Of a stretch of DNA of 64,000 nucleotides, positions 45,737-55,415 are shown piece by piece (position 1 is the stretch's first letter; every line of letters starts with the position of its first letter). Position numbers and translations under genes: made by a program. Source of the stretch: Planctomycetota bacterium (GTDB lineage: Bacteria > Planctomycetota > Phycisphaerae > UBA1845 > UTPLA1); NCBI GenBank assembly GCA_016235815.1, contig JACRIM010000017.1:124001-188000 (forward strand). Direction: 5' to 3'. The notes below the pieces were generated by a model. The model was not told where the DNA came from. It made no database searches and saw only the letters and a list, made by a program, of their open reading frames with translations.

Positions 45737-46798
45737 CTATTTTCCGAAGTGGAAGGTGAGTTGCGTCAGGCGCGGTTGTTGAGGCTCGGGGCGGAGGACG
45801 GATTTTCTTGGCTGGTTCTCGCGGGTGGCGGATTGGGTGGGGACGTCGACGAGGCCGTGCTTTCTTGCGGAGGCGTCGAAGAGTTGTTTCACGCTTTGCC
45901 AGTATTCGCCTTCGCCGGTCATGCGACGGCCGAAGCGCGAGTCGTTGAGTTGGCCGCCGCGCATTTCGCGGATGCGCGATTCGACGCGCTCGGCGCGGAG
46001 GGGGAGCGCAGTGCGGAGGCGCTCCATGAAGACGGGCGAGACGCTGCCGGGGAGGCGCAGGGCGGTATAGCCGACGGAGCGTGCGCCTGCTTCGGCAGCG
46101 CGCAGGATGATCGTGGGGATGTCCTTGTCGTTCAGTCCCGGTATCACCGGCCCGATCATGACGCCGACGGGGATGCCGGCGTCGGTGAGGCGACGGACGG
46201 CTTCAAAGCGACGCGAGGGAGGCGGCGTGCTCGGCTCCATCGCGCGGGCGGCGGCATCGTCGGCGAAGGCGATGCTGAGATAGACCTGTGCGCCGGCCGT
46301 GCGGTGAAGCTCGGCAAGCAATTCGATGTCGCGAACGATCAAGTAGCCCTTGGTGATGATGGAGACCGGGTTGCCGAAATCACGGCAGGCCTCGAGGCAG
46401 CCGCGGGTGATTTTGTACACGGCTTCCATCGGTTGGTACGGGTCGGTGACGCCGGAGAAGCAGATCCACTCGCGTGCCCAGGCGCGGCGTTGCAACTCTT
46501 CACGGAGGACCTGGGGCGCGTTCACCTTTACGACGATTTTTGTGTCGAAGTCGGTGCCCGCGCCGTAGCCGAGGTATTCGTGATAGGGGCGGGCGTAGCA
46601 ATAGGCACAGGCGTGTTGGCAGCCGCGGTATGGGTTGATGGACCAGCGGAAGGGGATGTCGGGGCTGTCGTTTTCAGTCAGGACGGATTTGGCGGTTTCC
46701 TCATACACTTCGACCTGTGCGGCGGGCGGCTCGTCGAGCCATTCGCGAAGTTCGGCGATGAAGGGGTTCGGCGGATTATCGACGCGTCGCAGGGCCAT
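45737..46798 (-). CDS. PA0069-type radical SAM protein
   Basis: A 353-residue radical S-adenosylmethionine enzyme. The [4Fe-4S] site is C-x3-C-x2-C in YRGCQHACAYCYARP (about residues 54-68), the exact layout of the PA0069/Rv2578c and spore photoproduct lyase-like group. A SAM-binding GVTDPYQPMEA segment follows near 120, and the HDGxxx-like PGLNDKDIP near 225. The reaction is unknown; DNA-repair functions have been suggested for relatives but not shown here. The stop faces the DUF4287 gene across the repeat and hairpin region. Confidence 0.87.
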   Translation of the reverse strand: MALRRVDNPPNPFIAELREWLDEPPAAQVEVYEETAKSVLTENDSPDIPFRWSINPYRGCQHACAYCYARPYHEYLGYGAGTDFDTKIVVKVNAPQVLREELQRRAWAREWICFSGVTDPYQPMEAVYKITRGCLEACRDFGNPVSIITKGYLIVRDIELLAELHRTAGAQVYLSIAFADDAAARAMEPSTPPPSRRFEAVRRLTDAGIPVGVMIGPVIPGLNDKDIPTIILRAAEAGARSVGYTALRLPGSVSPVFMERLRTALPLRAERVESRIREMRGGQLNDSRFGRRMTGEGEYWQSVKQLFDASARKHGLVDVPTQSATRENQPRKSVLRPEPQQPRLTQLTFHFGK

Positions 46799-46869
46799 AG
46801 CGGCATGATATTCGGTATTCGTTAGGGTTTCAAGGGGCGGCGGTTTTTTTCGCCGATGAAAAGGGTGCG

Positions 46870-48783
46870 ATGCACGACGCAGATGCTGAGAAGATTCAAA
46901 TGCGGCCGGTCGAGACGCGTTGGGGGCGCGTGGCGATGGCGCTGCCGTTTGTGCTGCTGGTCATTTCAGCGACGCGGCAGGTGAGCAGTCTCGATATTGG
47001 GTTTCATCTGCGCGGCGGGGAGTACATTCTCGATGGCAATGGCTGGCCGGGGAATGACACGTTTACCTACACCTGCCGCGAACGACCATACATTGATACG
47101 TCGTGGGGGTATCAGGTGATGGTGGCGTCGGCGCAGCGCATGGCCGGTGCGGCGGGGATTGTGGGGATGCACGTCGCGCTGTTGGTGGCGGCGTTTGGAT
47201 TTGTGGCGCTCACGTGTCGGACGGCCGGCGCGGATGCATGGAGCACGGCGGCGTACTTGCTCGCGGGGGCGGTGGCGTGCGAGATGCGATATGAGGCGCG
47301 GCCGGAACTGCTGTCGCTTTGCTACATGGCGGCGCTGATCTATGTGTGTACGCGATATGCCGTTGGCAAACGGACGCCGTTGTGGGTGCTACCGGTTTTG
47401 TTCCTGCTTTGGGGGAATTCGCATTCGTTCTTTGTCGTGGGGTGGGGGATTCTTGGGTTGTTCTTTGTGACCGTTTTGGTCGGTGAGCGGAGGATTGACA
47501 CGCGATTCTTGATGTGGGCCGGTGCGGCGGTGCTGGTGTGCCTGGTGAATCCGTATGGCTATCGCGGCGTGTTGTTTCCGCTGTCGCTGCTGACGCGGTT
47601 CGATCAGTCCAATGTATTTGCGCAATCCATCGGGGAGTTGTGCTCGCCGTTTTCGCTTCGGGTGACGCCGCAGATGCCGTTCTTCCCGGAGGCGCCGATC
47701 TACACGTTTCGCGTGCTTGCGGCGCTTTCAGTGGTGTCGTGGGTTCCGCTGTGGCGGGAGCGACGGTATCGGGATATCGCGCTGTCGGCGGTGTTTCTGA
47801 TTATCTCGTCGAAGATGCTGCGGAACATGCCGCTGTTTGTGGTGGCGATGTTGCCGGGGCTGGCGGCCGGGATTCCGATCGCGGCGATTGTGGAACGGTT
47901 GTGGGTCGGTCGTCGGGCGGTGCCGGCCGTGGTGATGGCGTGCATGGCTCTTGTGGTCGGCGTGCGCGGGCTGCGGACGATGCACAATGCGACGTACATC
48001 GACGATCGGTTGGCGCAGCGATTCGGCACGGGGTGGAGTCGGCTGGAACAACCGGTCGATGCGGCCGAGTTCATGAAGCGGGTGAAACTGCCGGGGCCAA
48101 TGTTCAATCATCTGAACTATGGCGGCTATCTGATGTGGGCACAGCCGGAGCCGGTGTTTATTGACGGGCGGCTGGAGGTGATCGGGGAGTCGTTTTATCT
48201 GGAGTACCTGAAGATTCTCAACGACGCCGGGGAGTTCGCGGCGGCGACGAAGAAATACGGGTTTCGAAGCGTGATCCTGCCGCACGCGATTGCGCCGACG
48301 CTTTTGATTTCGCTGATGAACAATACGGCGTGGCGGCTGGCGTATGTCGATCATCTGGCGGCGATCTTTGTGAAGAGCGACGCGGACGCAATGCGATTTG
48401 TCGATCCGGGACTGGCGACGATTCTTGGCGAGCGGCCGGAGGCACCGACCTTTGCGGATTTGCCGGGGCTTGGGGGCCGGGCGCGGCGGACGGGATTGGC
48501 GAATTGGTTTCACGGCGTGACGAGTCGATATGAGTATCCGCGTGAGGAGTATCAGCGGGCGCTCTTCCATTTCATTCGCGGCGACATGCCGGCGGCGGAG
48601 CGGCTTTTTGCACGCGTGATCGATCGGACGGAGGGGGCGCATTACGAGGTGTATTTGAATTTGGGGTCGGTGCTCTGGCGGCAGGGCCGGAAGGACGAAG
48701 CGCGGAAGTGTTATCGCATTGTGCTGGACGACGATGCGGGGAATGCGCTGGCGCAAAAGCGGGTCAACGAATCCGGGGGTTAA
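46870..48783 (+). CDS. Polytopic membrane protein with C-terminal TPR-like repeats
   Basis: A 637-residue protein with about ten membrane helices in the first 400 residues and a soluble C-terminal part. The first loop reads DIGFHLRGGEYILDGNGWPG, a DxxxHxxxG pattern seen in putative GT-C or O-antigen-ligase-like proteins. The last 80 residues resemble a tetratricopeptide pair (LYAEALFARV-like helices; EVYLNLGSVLWRQGRKDEAR). I cannot name the reaction. ATG 46870 has AAAAGGG about five bases upstream. Its stop overlaps the stop of the facing membrane protein gene. Confidence 0.72.
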   Translation: MHDADAEKIQMRPVETRWGRVAMALPFVLLVISATRQVSSLDIGFHLRGGEYILDGNGWPGNDTFTYTCRERPYIDTSWGYQVMVASAQRMAGAAGIVGMHVALLVAAFGFVALTCRTAGADAWSTAAYLLAGAVACEMRYEARPELLSLCYMAALIYVCTRYAVGKRTPLWVLPVLFLLWGNSHSFFVVGWGILGLFFVTVLVGERRIDTRFLMWAGAAVLVCLVNPYGYRGVLFPLSLLTRFDQSNVFAQSIGELCSPFSLRVTPQMPFFPEAPIYTFRVLAALSVVSWVPLWRERRYRDIALSAVFLIISSKMLRNMPLFVVAMLPGLAAGIPIAAIVERLWVGRRAVPAVVMACMALVVGVRGLRTMHNATYIDDRLAQRFGTGWSRLEQPVDAAEFMKRVKLPGPMFNHLNYGGYLMWAQPEPVFIDGRLEVIGESFYLEYLKILNDAGEFAAATKKYGFRSVILPHAIAPTLLISLMNNTAWRLAYVDHLAAIFVKSDADAMRFVDPGLATILGERPEAPTFADLPGLGGRARRTGLANWFHGVTSRYEYPREEYQRALFHFIRGDMPAAERLFARVIDRTEGAHYEVYLNLGSVLWRQGRKDEARKCYRIVLDDDAGNALAQKRVNESGG

Positions 48784-50060
48784 CGACCATCGGCCGGGGC
48801 AAGGCTGGGTCGGGTGGCGGTGGGTTGGTGGGTGGGGGTCGGCCAGATATCGCTTGGCGTGTGGATGTCCCAGCGGTGGTCGATTTGTCGAAGGCCGGCG
48901 GCGCTCAGGTAGGCGATCTTTCCGTTCACGGTGCGCATCCAACCGGTGGATTGCGCCGACCAGGGCCATGCGAGGAATTGAAAGGCCGAGCAGATGGCGA
49001 TCGCGGACATGACGCGCGATGTGGTGAGGCTGGTGAACTTTCCGGTGAGCGAGAGTGCGAGGAAGACGTAGCCGACGGGGATGAGAAGTATCACGTGGCC
49101 CGGTTCGCTCATATGAATAAGGAGGACGAAGGCGGTGAGGGGGAGAACCCAGAGGAGCAGAAAAGTAAATGCGCCGGGGAATCGTTGGGCGGTGTTTCGC
49201 AGGGAAAGTTTTGACGCGAGGAGCGCGAGCGTGGCAGCGCCGAAGACCCACACGAGGATGCCGCAGAGCTTGGCGGTGCTGCGCAGGAGGCCGTTGTACC
49301 AGCCGAGGCGAAAGGCGCTGGTTTGGAAGAGGACTTCGAGCCAGTACGAGAATTGGCCGACGGGTTTTCGTTCGACGGGGCCTTGGCCATAAAGCCACAT
49401 GGCCGCGGCGAGCATGGCGGCGAAACTGAGCACGACAAGGATGAGGCCACGCAGACCGCCGCGCGAACGCAGTCGCCATGCGCCGTAGAGTAGCAACGGC
49501 CCGAGCCAGAGAACGTAGTCGGGCCGAAGCCAGGCGCAGACGGCCATCGCGGCCGATGCGTAGTGAATCCAGCGAACGTCGGTGGTGGTGATGCCGCGCC
49601 AGATGCAGCCGACGATGACGAGGCCGAGCGCGACGCCGCATGAGTATGTGAGAGCGGTGACGGAGACGAACCAGAGCAGGGGGTTCAGTCCGAAGGCAAG
49701 GCCCGTCCACCATGCGGGACCGTCGGGGACGATCCAGCGCAGGCCGCGGTAGAGGGCCCACGGTGCAAGGATCGATCCGAGAATCGACCAGAGCACGAAC
49801 GCGAAGTATTTGGTTGCGCCGAGTTTCCACGTCAGAGTGCCGAGTGCGACCCAGAGTAGATAGCCCGGATGGTGCACGGGATAGGGCGCGGGAAAGCCGA
49901 GACCTCCGAGGAAGCCGGCTTCATCGCCGTGCACGGGGATCGGGTGATTGAGCACCCACAGGCGTGATGCGAGGAGGATGGCGATGAGGGTCGCGCTGCG
50001 CGAGGCGAGTTGTTGCGGGGAGAGCGCCGGGGCGATGCTTGTGGTGGGAGAATTTGTCAC
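48780..50060 (-). CDS. Polytopic membrane protein, GT-C glycosyltransferase-like
   Basis: A 426-residue membrane protein with about eleven helices. The first loop has HGDEAGFLGGLGFPAPYPVHHPGY split around the acidic pair Asp-Glu, the layout of GT39/PMT-type glycosyltransferases that use polyprenyl-phosphate sugars. A LRPDYVLWL element in the middle loop is typical as well. Donor and acceptor are unknown. Its stop overlaps by four bases the stop of the convergent gene at 48783. It is one of three GT-C-like proteins in the window. Confidence 0.75.
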   Translation of the reverse strand: MTNSPTTSIAPALSPQQLASRSATLIAILLASRLWVLNHPIPVHGDEAGFLGGLGFPAPYPVHHPGYLLWVALGTLTWKLGATKYFAFVLWSILGSILAPWALYRGLRWIVPDGPAWWTGLAFGLNPLLWFVSVTALTYSCGVALGLVIVGCIWRGITTTDVRWIHYASAAMAVCAWLRPDYVLWLGPLLLYGAWRLRSRGGLRGLILVVLSFAAMLAAAMWLYGQGPVERKPVGQFSYWLEVLFQTSAFRLGWYNGLLRSTAKLCGILVWVFGAATLALLASKLSLRNTAQRFPGAFTFLLLWVLPLTAFVLLIHMSEPGHVILLIPVGYVFLALSLTGKFTSLTTSRVMSAIAICSAFQFLAWPWSAQSTGWMRTVNGKIAYLSAAGLRQIDHRWDIHTPSDIWPTPTHQPTATRPSLAPADGR

Positions 50061-50138
50061 GGCGTGATCCTAAGACTGGACGCGATCATCGGCAAAACAT
50101 AGACTCATCCGCAACTGCAGCGGCACAAGGAGGTGCGC

Positions 50139-51242
50139 ATGGCGGCATCCACGATCAAACGCATCGGCATCCTCACCGGTGGTGGGGATTGTCCGGGATT
50201 GAACGCCGTGATTCGAGCCGTGACCAAGACGGCCATCATCGAGCACGGGTGGGAGGTCTTCGGGATTGAAGACGGCTTCCTGGGCCTTATCGAGAATCGT
50301 ATACATCCGCTTAAGAAGACGGACGTCAGCAACATCCTGACGCGCGGCGGCACCATTCTCGGCACGTCGAACAAGGCGAACCCGGCGAAATTCGCGGTGG
50401 GGAAGGATGCCGTGGGGATGCCCATCTTTAAGGATGTCCGCGACAAGGCGATGGCGAATTACAAGGCGCACGAGCTTGATGCCATCGTGGTCATCGGCGG
50501 CGACGGGACCATGAGCTGCGCGGCGACGTTGCTGGGGCATGGGGCAAAATTCGTCGGCGTGCCGAAGACGATCGACAACGACCTGATGCACTCGCATATC
50601 ACCTTCGGCTTCACGACGGCGGTGGAGACGGCGACGGAGGCGCTGGACCGGGTGCATACGACGGCGGCCAGCCATCATCGGATCATTGTCGTGGAGCTGA
50701 TGGGGCGAAATGCGGGGTGGCTGACGCTCAGCGCGGGCGTGGCCGGCGGGGCCGACGTCATCCTGATCCCGGAGATTCCGTATGACATCGCGGTCGTGGA
50801 AGAATACTGCCGGGACAGAATGGCGCACCGAAAGGCCTGCACGATCATTGCCGCGTCGGAAGGGGCCAAGTCGCTTCATGGCCGGCAGTACATTGCGAAA
50901 ACGATCGTCGACAGCCCTGACCCGATTCGATTCGGCGGGATTGCGGAGGCGCTGCGCAATCAGTTGGAGGCAACCCTCGGGATCGAGTCGCGCGAGGTGG
51001 TGCTCGGGCACGTGCAGCGCGGCGGGACGCCGTGTGCCTATGATCGCGTGCTGGCAACGCGGTTTGGATTCGAGGCGACGAAGCTGCTTGAAGCGGGGCA
51101 GTTCAATCGCATGGTGGTCGTGCAGCACGGGGAAATGACAAGCGTGCCGGTGGAAGAGGTGGCGGACAAGCAGCGTCTGGTGCCACGGGATCATCGACTG
51201 GTCGTCGCGGCGAAGGCGATTGGGACGTGTTTTGGCGAGTAA
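50139..51242 (+). CDS. pfkA: 6-phosphofructokinase, mixed cosubstrate signature
   Basis: A 367-residue phosphofructokinase phosphorylating fructose 6-phosphate to the 1,6-bisphosphate. The nucleotide loop TGGGDCPGLNAVIR is at residues 13-26, GGDGT at 120-124, the catalytic PKTIDND at 142-148 (Asp146), and MGRNAGW lines the sugar site. The residue equivalent to E. coli Gly104 is Gly123, as in ATP enzymes, but the one equivalent to Gly124 is Lys143, as in pyrophosphate enzymes. The cosubstrate is therefore uncertain. ATG 50139 has AGGAGG about six bases upstream. Confidence 0.95.
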   Translation: MAASTIKRIGILTGGGDCPGLNAVIRAVTKTAIIEHGWEVFGIEDGFLGLIENRIHPLKKTDVSNILTRGGTILGTSNKANPAKFAVGKDAVGMPIFKDVRDKAMANYKAHELDAIVVIGGDGTMSCAATLLGHGAKFVGVPKTIDNDLMHSHITFGFTTAVETATEALDRVHTTAASHHRIIVVELMGRNAGWLTLSAGVAGGADVILIPEIPYDIAVVEEYCRDRMAHRKACTIIAASEGAKSLHGRQYIAKTIVDSPDPIRFGGIAEALRNQLEATLGIESREVVLGHVQRGGTPCAYDRVLATRFGFEATKLLEAGQFNRMVVVQHGEMTSVPVEEVADKQRLVPRDHRLVVAAKAIGTCFGE

Positions 51243-53072
51243 TTATTTCGTCAGCGGCCATGCGAACGGCACGACCAGCATGGTCACAATGAACCAGAGG
51301 ATGTTCAGCGGCAGCCCCACGCGCGCGAAATCACTCAGTCGGTAGCCTCCGGGGCCGAAGACCATCATGTGCGTTTGATAGCCGATGGGCACGACGAAGC
51401 CGCCAGATGCGGCGACGGCGACGGCGACGGCGAGGGCGCGGGGGTCGAAGTTCATTTGTGTGGCGGTAGAGAGGGCGATGGGGAAGATCAGTGCGGCGGC
51501 GGCGTTGTTGGTGAGCAATTCGGTCAGCACATTTGTAAGGATGTAAACGATAGCAAGAGCCAGCAGCGGGCCGCCGGCGTTCATGAACGGTGCGACGGCA
51601 GACACGATGCCGCGCGCGAGGCCTGTCTTTTCCATTGCGCAGGCGATGCCAAACGACGCGGCGATGACGAACAGCGTGTCCCACTGAATGCTGCGGCGTG
51701 CGGCGGCGCCGGAGATGCAACGCATGGCGACCATGGCAACGGCCGCGAGGATGGCGAAGAGGGGCTGGCCCGTTTCCATCATTTTGAACCACGAACCGCT
51801 AAAGCCGAGCCACGACGCGAAATCCGGCATTGCCATCAACAGCACCAGGCCAATCAGTATGCCGACGGAAAGCAGCGATTTGTCGTGGCGGACTGGTTCG
51901 GCCTCGGCCACTTCGCTGACGAGATAGAACGCGGGGTTGTTGCGGTGTGCCCGGACGAAGCTGGGCGAGGTTTGCAGGAGCAACGTGTCGCCGGCGCGGA
52001 GGACGATGTCGCCGATTTTTCCTGCGAGGCGAACGCCGCTTCGATGGACGGCGATAACGGCAGCGTCGTAGACGGTGCGAAAATTTGCCTCGCGGATGCC
52101 GCGGCCGATGAGCGGGCTGTTGGCGCTGACCACGGCCTCGCAGAGATTTCGCCGCTCGCTCATGGTGAATGCATGATCGCTTTCGTCGGGGGCGACGGGC
52201 GTGAGGCCGCGGGTCTTCTGCAGATCGACGATGGTGCTGACAACGCCGGCGAAGACGAGGCGGTCGCCGGCAACGAGACGCTCTTCGGGAGTGACCGGCG
52301 AGATGACTTCGTTGCCGCGCGTGATGTCTACAAGGAAGAGGCCCGGCAGATGGCGCAGGCCGGCTTCGGCGACGGACTGGCCGATCAGGGCACAGTCAGG
52401 CTCGACGCGCATTTCAACGAGGAACTCGCGGCGTGCCGCTTCGAGGCGTTCCAAAAGCTCCTGCCGCTCCGGTAGGAGCCGGGGCGTGGCAAGCGCCAGG
52501 TATGCAATCGTGACAACCGTAATGGGAATGCCGATGGCGGCGAGTTCAAAAAAACCGAAGCCGTGCAGGCCGGAATTGATCATGAGGCCGTGGACCACGA
52601 GGTTGGTGCTGGTGCCGATGAGCGTGCACATGCCGCCGGCGATCGTGGCGAAATCGAGTGGAATCAGAAGGCGCGAGGCGGCGATGCGATGTTTGCGGCA
52701 CCAATCGACCACGGCGGGCATGGTCATGGCGACAATCGTGGTGTTGTTCAGGAATGCCGAGATTCCGGCGATCGGCGTGCACAGGCGGATCAGCACGGAT
52801 CGCTCGCCACCGGGGAGGCCGAGGATGCGACGGCCGAATGCATCGAGCGCACCGGTTTCCCGCAGACCGCTGGCCACCACGAAAAGCGCCGCGACCGTGA
52901 TCATGCCGGCATTGGAAAAGCCGGCGAGCGCTTCTTTCGGCGTGATGATGCCGGCGAGGCCAAGGGCGGTCAGACCGCCGAGAAAGATGACGTCGGAGAG
53001 ATGCGCATAGCGCAGCAAACCGGCGAGCATGAGGATGAGAAGACCAAGCGTGAACCAGGCGGGCCAGGTCAT
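51243..53072 (-). CDS. SLC13/DASS-family anion transporter with two TrkA-C domains
   Basis: A 609-residue inner-membrane transporter, about 11-12 helices, interrupted by two cytosolic TrkA-C (RCK-C) domains at about residues 210-300 and 300-385 (GQSVAEAGLRHLPG and GRGIREANFRTVYD). The helix-loop repeat LNNTTIVAMTMP and the later ITTNNAAAALIFP-like segment (LLTNNAAAALIFP) are the SNT-type substrate/sodium sites of divalent-anion symporters. Sulfate, dicarboxylate or another anion is possible. The TrkA-C pair suggests ligand-gated regulation. Confidence 0.9.
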   Translation of the reverse strand: MTWPAWFTLGLLILMLAGLLRYAHLSDVIFLGGLTALGLAGIITPKEALAGFSNAGMITVAALFVVASGLRETGALDAFGRRILGLPGGERSVLIRLCTPIAGISAFLNNTTIVAMTMPAVVDWCRKHRIAASRLLIPLDFATIAGGMCTLIGTSTNLVVHGLMINSGLHGFGFFELAAIGIPITVVTIAYLALATPRLLPERQELLERLEAARREFLVEMRVEPDCALIGQSVAEAGLRHLPGLFLVDITRGNEVISPVTPEERLVAGDRLVFAGVVSTIVDLQKTRGLTPVAPDESDHAFTMSERRNLCEAVVSANSPLIGRGIREANFRTVYDAAVIAVHRSGVRLAGKIGDIVLRAGDTLLLQTSPSFVRAHRNNPAFYLVSEVAEAEPVRHDKSLLSVGILIGLVLLMAMPDFASWLGFSGSWFKMMETGQPLFAILAAVAMVAMRCISGAAARRSIQWDTLFVIAASFGIACAMEKTGLARGIVSAVAPFMNAGGPLLALAIVYILTNVLTELLTNNAAAALIFPIALSTATQMNFDPRALAVAVAVAASGGFVVPIGYQTHMMVFGPGGYRLSDFARVGLPLNILWFIVTMLVVPFAWPLTK

Positions 53073-53102
53073 GTGCGACGATGCTCCGCCCCCATGTGCG
53101 AA

Positions 53103-54584
53103 TTAGTCTTCGCCCTGCGACTTGGTGTACCCCGGCTGATCGTTAAAGACCTGAAGCTTTTCGATGTGTGACCAGCGATGCTTCGCGGCGATTCGCTGGA
53201 CGGCATCGGCCAATTGGGCCTCGGTCAATTCCGCGTTGCTGTCACGCATCATCAATCTGCAGGGATAATGATCCACGCAATCGGTAACCGCGCCGGTTGC
53301 GGGATAGACCTTGGTCCCACGATTGGTCACGACCTTGAGCAACAGCGGCGATCCTTCCAGGAGGGCGGCGACACTCTTGCCGAGGGCGTCGGCGCTGAGC
53401 GACGACTCGATGTGCAAGTCGATGCCCACCGTCTTCCGCGACGTTGCTTTCACAAAATCGGGGGCCGTGGACACCTGCGGCAGTTTGATCGGCTTCACGT
53501 CGCGAACGCGCCATTTTTCACTGCGCTTGCCGAGATTGGCAATGATGGCATCGGTGTATTCCGACGTCTTGAAACACTTCGGATTGTCGTAGCCCACGAT
53601 GTCGCCGGTGCCGCGACCCGACGCGGCATTCTGCTCCAGTGTGTGCAGCACGGCATGTTCCATTTTCTGCGCTGCTTCGAACTCGCCCAGATGACGCAGC
53701 AGCATGACGCCAGTCATGATGACGGCAGTCGGGTTGATGACATTTTTGCCGGCGTATTTTGGAGCCGAGCCGTGCACCGCCTCAAAGATCGCCACATCGC
53801 TGCCGATGTTGGCCGATGGCGCGAAACCGAGGCCGCCGATGAGGGCGCTGGTCAGGTCGCTCATGATGTCGCCGTTCATGTTCGTGGTGACGATTACGTC
53901 GAACTGCTCGGGCTTCTTGACGAGCTGGTGGCAGCAGTTGTCCACGATCACGTGCCACGACTGGATGTCCGGGTATTCCTTTGCGATCTCTTCAAAGGTG
54001 CGCTTGAGCATGCCTTCGGTGAATTTCATGATGTTGGACTTCGACGCGCAGGCCACGCTCTTGCGGCCTTCGGAGCGGGCGAACTCAAAGGCGAGCCGCA
54101 CGATCTTCTCGCAACCCTTGCGTGAAATGAGCTTGAGGCACTGGGCGACGCCGGGCGTCTGCATATGCTCGATGCCGGCATAAAGGTCTTCGACGTTTTC
54201 GCGCACGACGACGAGATCGATGTTGCGCCCGCTGTACGGCGTCTTAATTCCGGGCAGTTCGCGGACGGGGCGGATGTTGCCGTAGGTCTCGAAAAGCTTG
54301 CGCAGGGTGACATTCGCGCTTTTTTCGCCGTAGCCGACGGGTGTGCCGAGGGGCCCTTTCAGCACGACGCGCGTCTTGCAGACGGATTCGATTGTCTCTT
54401 GCGGGACGCCGGAGGCGATGCCCTGCTTGAAGACGCTTTCGCCGGCATGGCGAACTTCCCATTCAACCTTGGCGCCGCTGGCTTCAATAATCCGCTTCGC
54501 CGATTCGACGCATTCGGGTCCGATGCCGTCGCCGGGTATGAGAGTGACGAGTTTCTTGCCTGAGGGGGTGGTGACAAACGCCAT
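53103..54584 (-). CDS. icd: Isocitrate dehydrogenase, Thermus-like long form
   Basis: A 493-residue beta-decarboxylating dehydrogenase converting isocitrate to 2-oxoglutarate. The family site GDGIGPECVES opens the protein; the substrate helix reads KSANVTLRKLFETYGNIRPVREL (split at residues 89-111), and the catalytic Tyr and Lys lie in RENVEDLYAGIE and in the VDNCCHQLV region. The signature NMNGDIMSDLTSALIGGLG is near 225. About 150 extra C-terminal residues after residue 340 form the additional domain known from Thermus thermophilus IDH. NADP preference is likely but not certain. ATG 54584 has GGAG five bases upstream. Confidence 0.92.
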   Translation of the reverse strand: MAFVTTPSGKKLVTLIPGDGIGPECVESAKRIIEASGAKVEWEVRHAGESVFKQGIASGVPQETIESVCKTRVVLKGPLGTPVGYGEKSANVTLRKLFETYGNIRPVRELPGIKTPYSGRNIDLVVVRENVEDLYAGIEHMQTPGVAQCLKLISRKGCEKIVRLAFEFARSEGRKSVACASKSNIMKFTEGMLKRTFEEIAKEYPDIQSWHVIVDNCCHQLVKKPEQFDVIVTTNMNGDIMSDLTSALIGGLGFAPSANIGSDVAIFEAVHGSAPKYAGKNVINPTAVIMTGVMLLRHLGEFEAAQKMEHAVLHTLEQNAASGRGTGDIVGYDNPKCFKTSEYTDAIIANLGKRSEKWRVRDVKPIKLPQVSTAPDFVKATSRKTVGIDLHIESSLSADALGKSVAALLEGSPLLLKVVTNRGTKVYPATGAVTDCVDHYPCRLMMRDSNAELTEAQLADAVQRIAAKHRWSHIEKLQVFNDQPGYTKSQGED

Positions 54585-54697
54585 GGGGGTCTCCGACGGA
54601 ATCCTGCGCCGACGTCGCGGCTTTTTACGGTTAATAGCCCGGCAACGGTATCACGAAACGCCCAATTCGGCAAGGCGAGACGCTCCGAGATCGTCTG

Positions 54698-54994
54698 TTA
54701 CGGCGGGCTGTTTTTGACATCGGGAGGCGTCGCGGCCGGGGATTCGGGAGGCTTGCTTTCGTCGGGTGCAGAACCGCTGAATCCCATGGCCTCAAATGCG
54801 CCCAGCGTCTTTGCCTTCATCTTTTTGAGCAGCAGCTTGGCCCACACGAACTCCGTGCCGAGGACGGCGAGGCCCGCAGGAATGACGACGACGGCCGGAC
54901 CCGGCGCGACGATCATAATGATGCCGATCAGGACGATGGTGGAGCCGATGATGAAGATGACGACTTTTCGCGCGGTCTTCAGGATCATGTCCAT
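54698..54994 (-). CDS. PGPGW-like small membrane protein
   Basis: A 98-residue protein with two helices: residues 10-30 and 35-50. Between them is the PGPAVVVIPAGLAVLGTEFVWA signature of the putative PGPGW transmembrane family in two adjoining pieces, with Ala-Val in place of Gly-Trp. An acidic, Pro-rich cytosolic tail (SAPDESKPPESPAATPP) follows. No function is known. It is a single gene; the divergent region upstream reaches the small lipoprotein gene at 55172. Confidence 0.8.
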   Translation of the reverse strand: MDMILKTARKVVIFIIGSTIVLIGIIMIVAPGPAVVVIPAGLAVLGTEFVWAKLLLKKMKAKTLGAFEAMGFSGSAPDESKPPESPAATPPDVKNSPP

Positions 54995-55171
54995 CCCTTC
55001 TTCGAGTTATCGACGGGTGTAATCACTATAGCATGATTCGCAGGGTCGGCGCAACGGAGCGACCATGGCCGTGCGATCCGGGTCGCAATGCCGTTTAGCC
55101 GATTAAGATGGTATCGAGCGGCGGCCCGATTGGTTCGCGCCCATGGGCCGCGCCGACTCAAGGTGGTGGTC

Positions 55172-55369
55172 ATGTCGTTTATACGAAAGCTTGCGGCGTG
55201 GGGAATGGTCGGCATGGTGGCGCTCGGCAGCGGCTGTGCCCAACCGGAGCAGAGGGTCGAGAAAAAGAAGAAGACCATCCGCGTCCGCGCGCCATACACC
55301 CGTGTTGACGTCGAGATCCCCGAAGATGATGACGAGGATGTCGATGTCAATGTCCGTGTGGATCGGTAG
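55172..55369 (+). CDS. Small acidic lipoprotein
   Basis: A 65-residue predicted lipoprotein with signal peptide ending at GSGC (about Cys22). The mature part has a Lys cluster (EKKKKTIRV) followed by a strongly acidic C-terminus (PEDDDEDVDVNVRVD). No family recognised. ATG 55172 has AAGGTGG about six bases upstream; a longer frame from 55088 puts the hydrophobic stretch too far from the start. It lies 46 bases before uvrA on the same strand. Confidence 0.6.
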   Translation: MSFIRKLAAWGMVGMVALGSGCAQPEQRVEKKKKTIRVRAPYTRVDVEIPEDDDEDVDVNVRVDR

Positions 55370-55415
55370 CGAGCGAACGTCACACCGCTTCTTGCATATC
55401 TCATAGCGCGGTACG

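Noticed and set aside
47728-49830. A 700-codon open frame on the minus strand
   Set aside because: It crosses two well-supported membrane protein genes and translates to Arg/His/Pro-rich sequence with no motif, as expected for the antisense of GC-rich genes.
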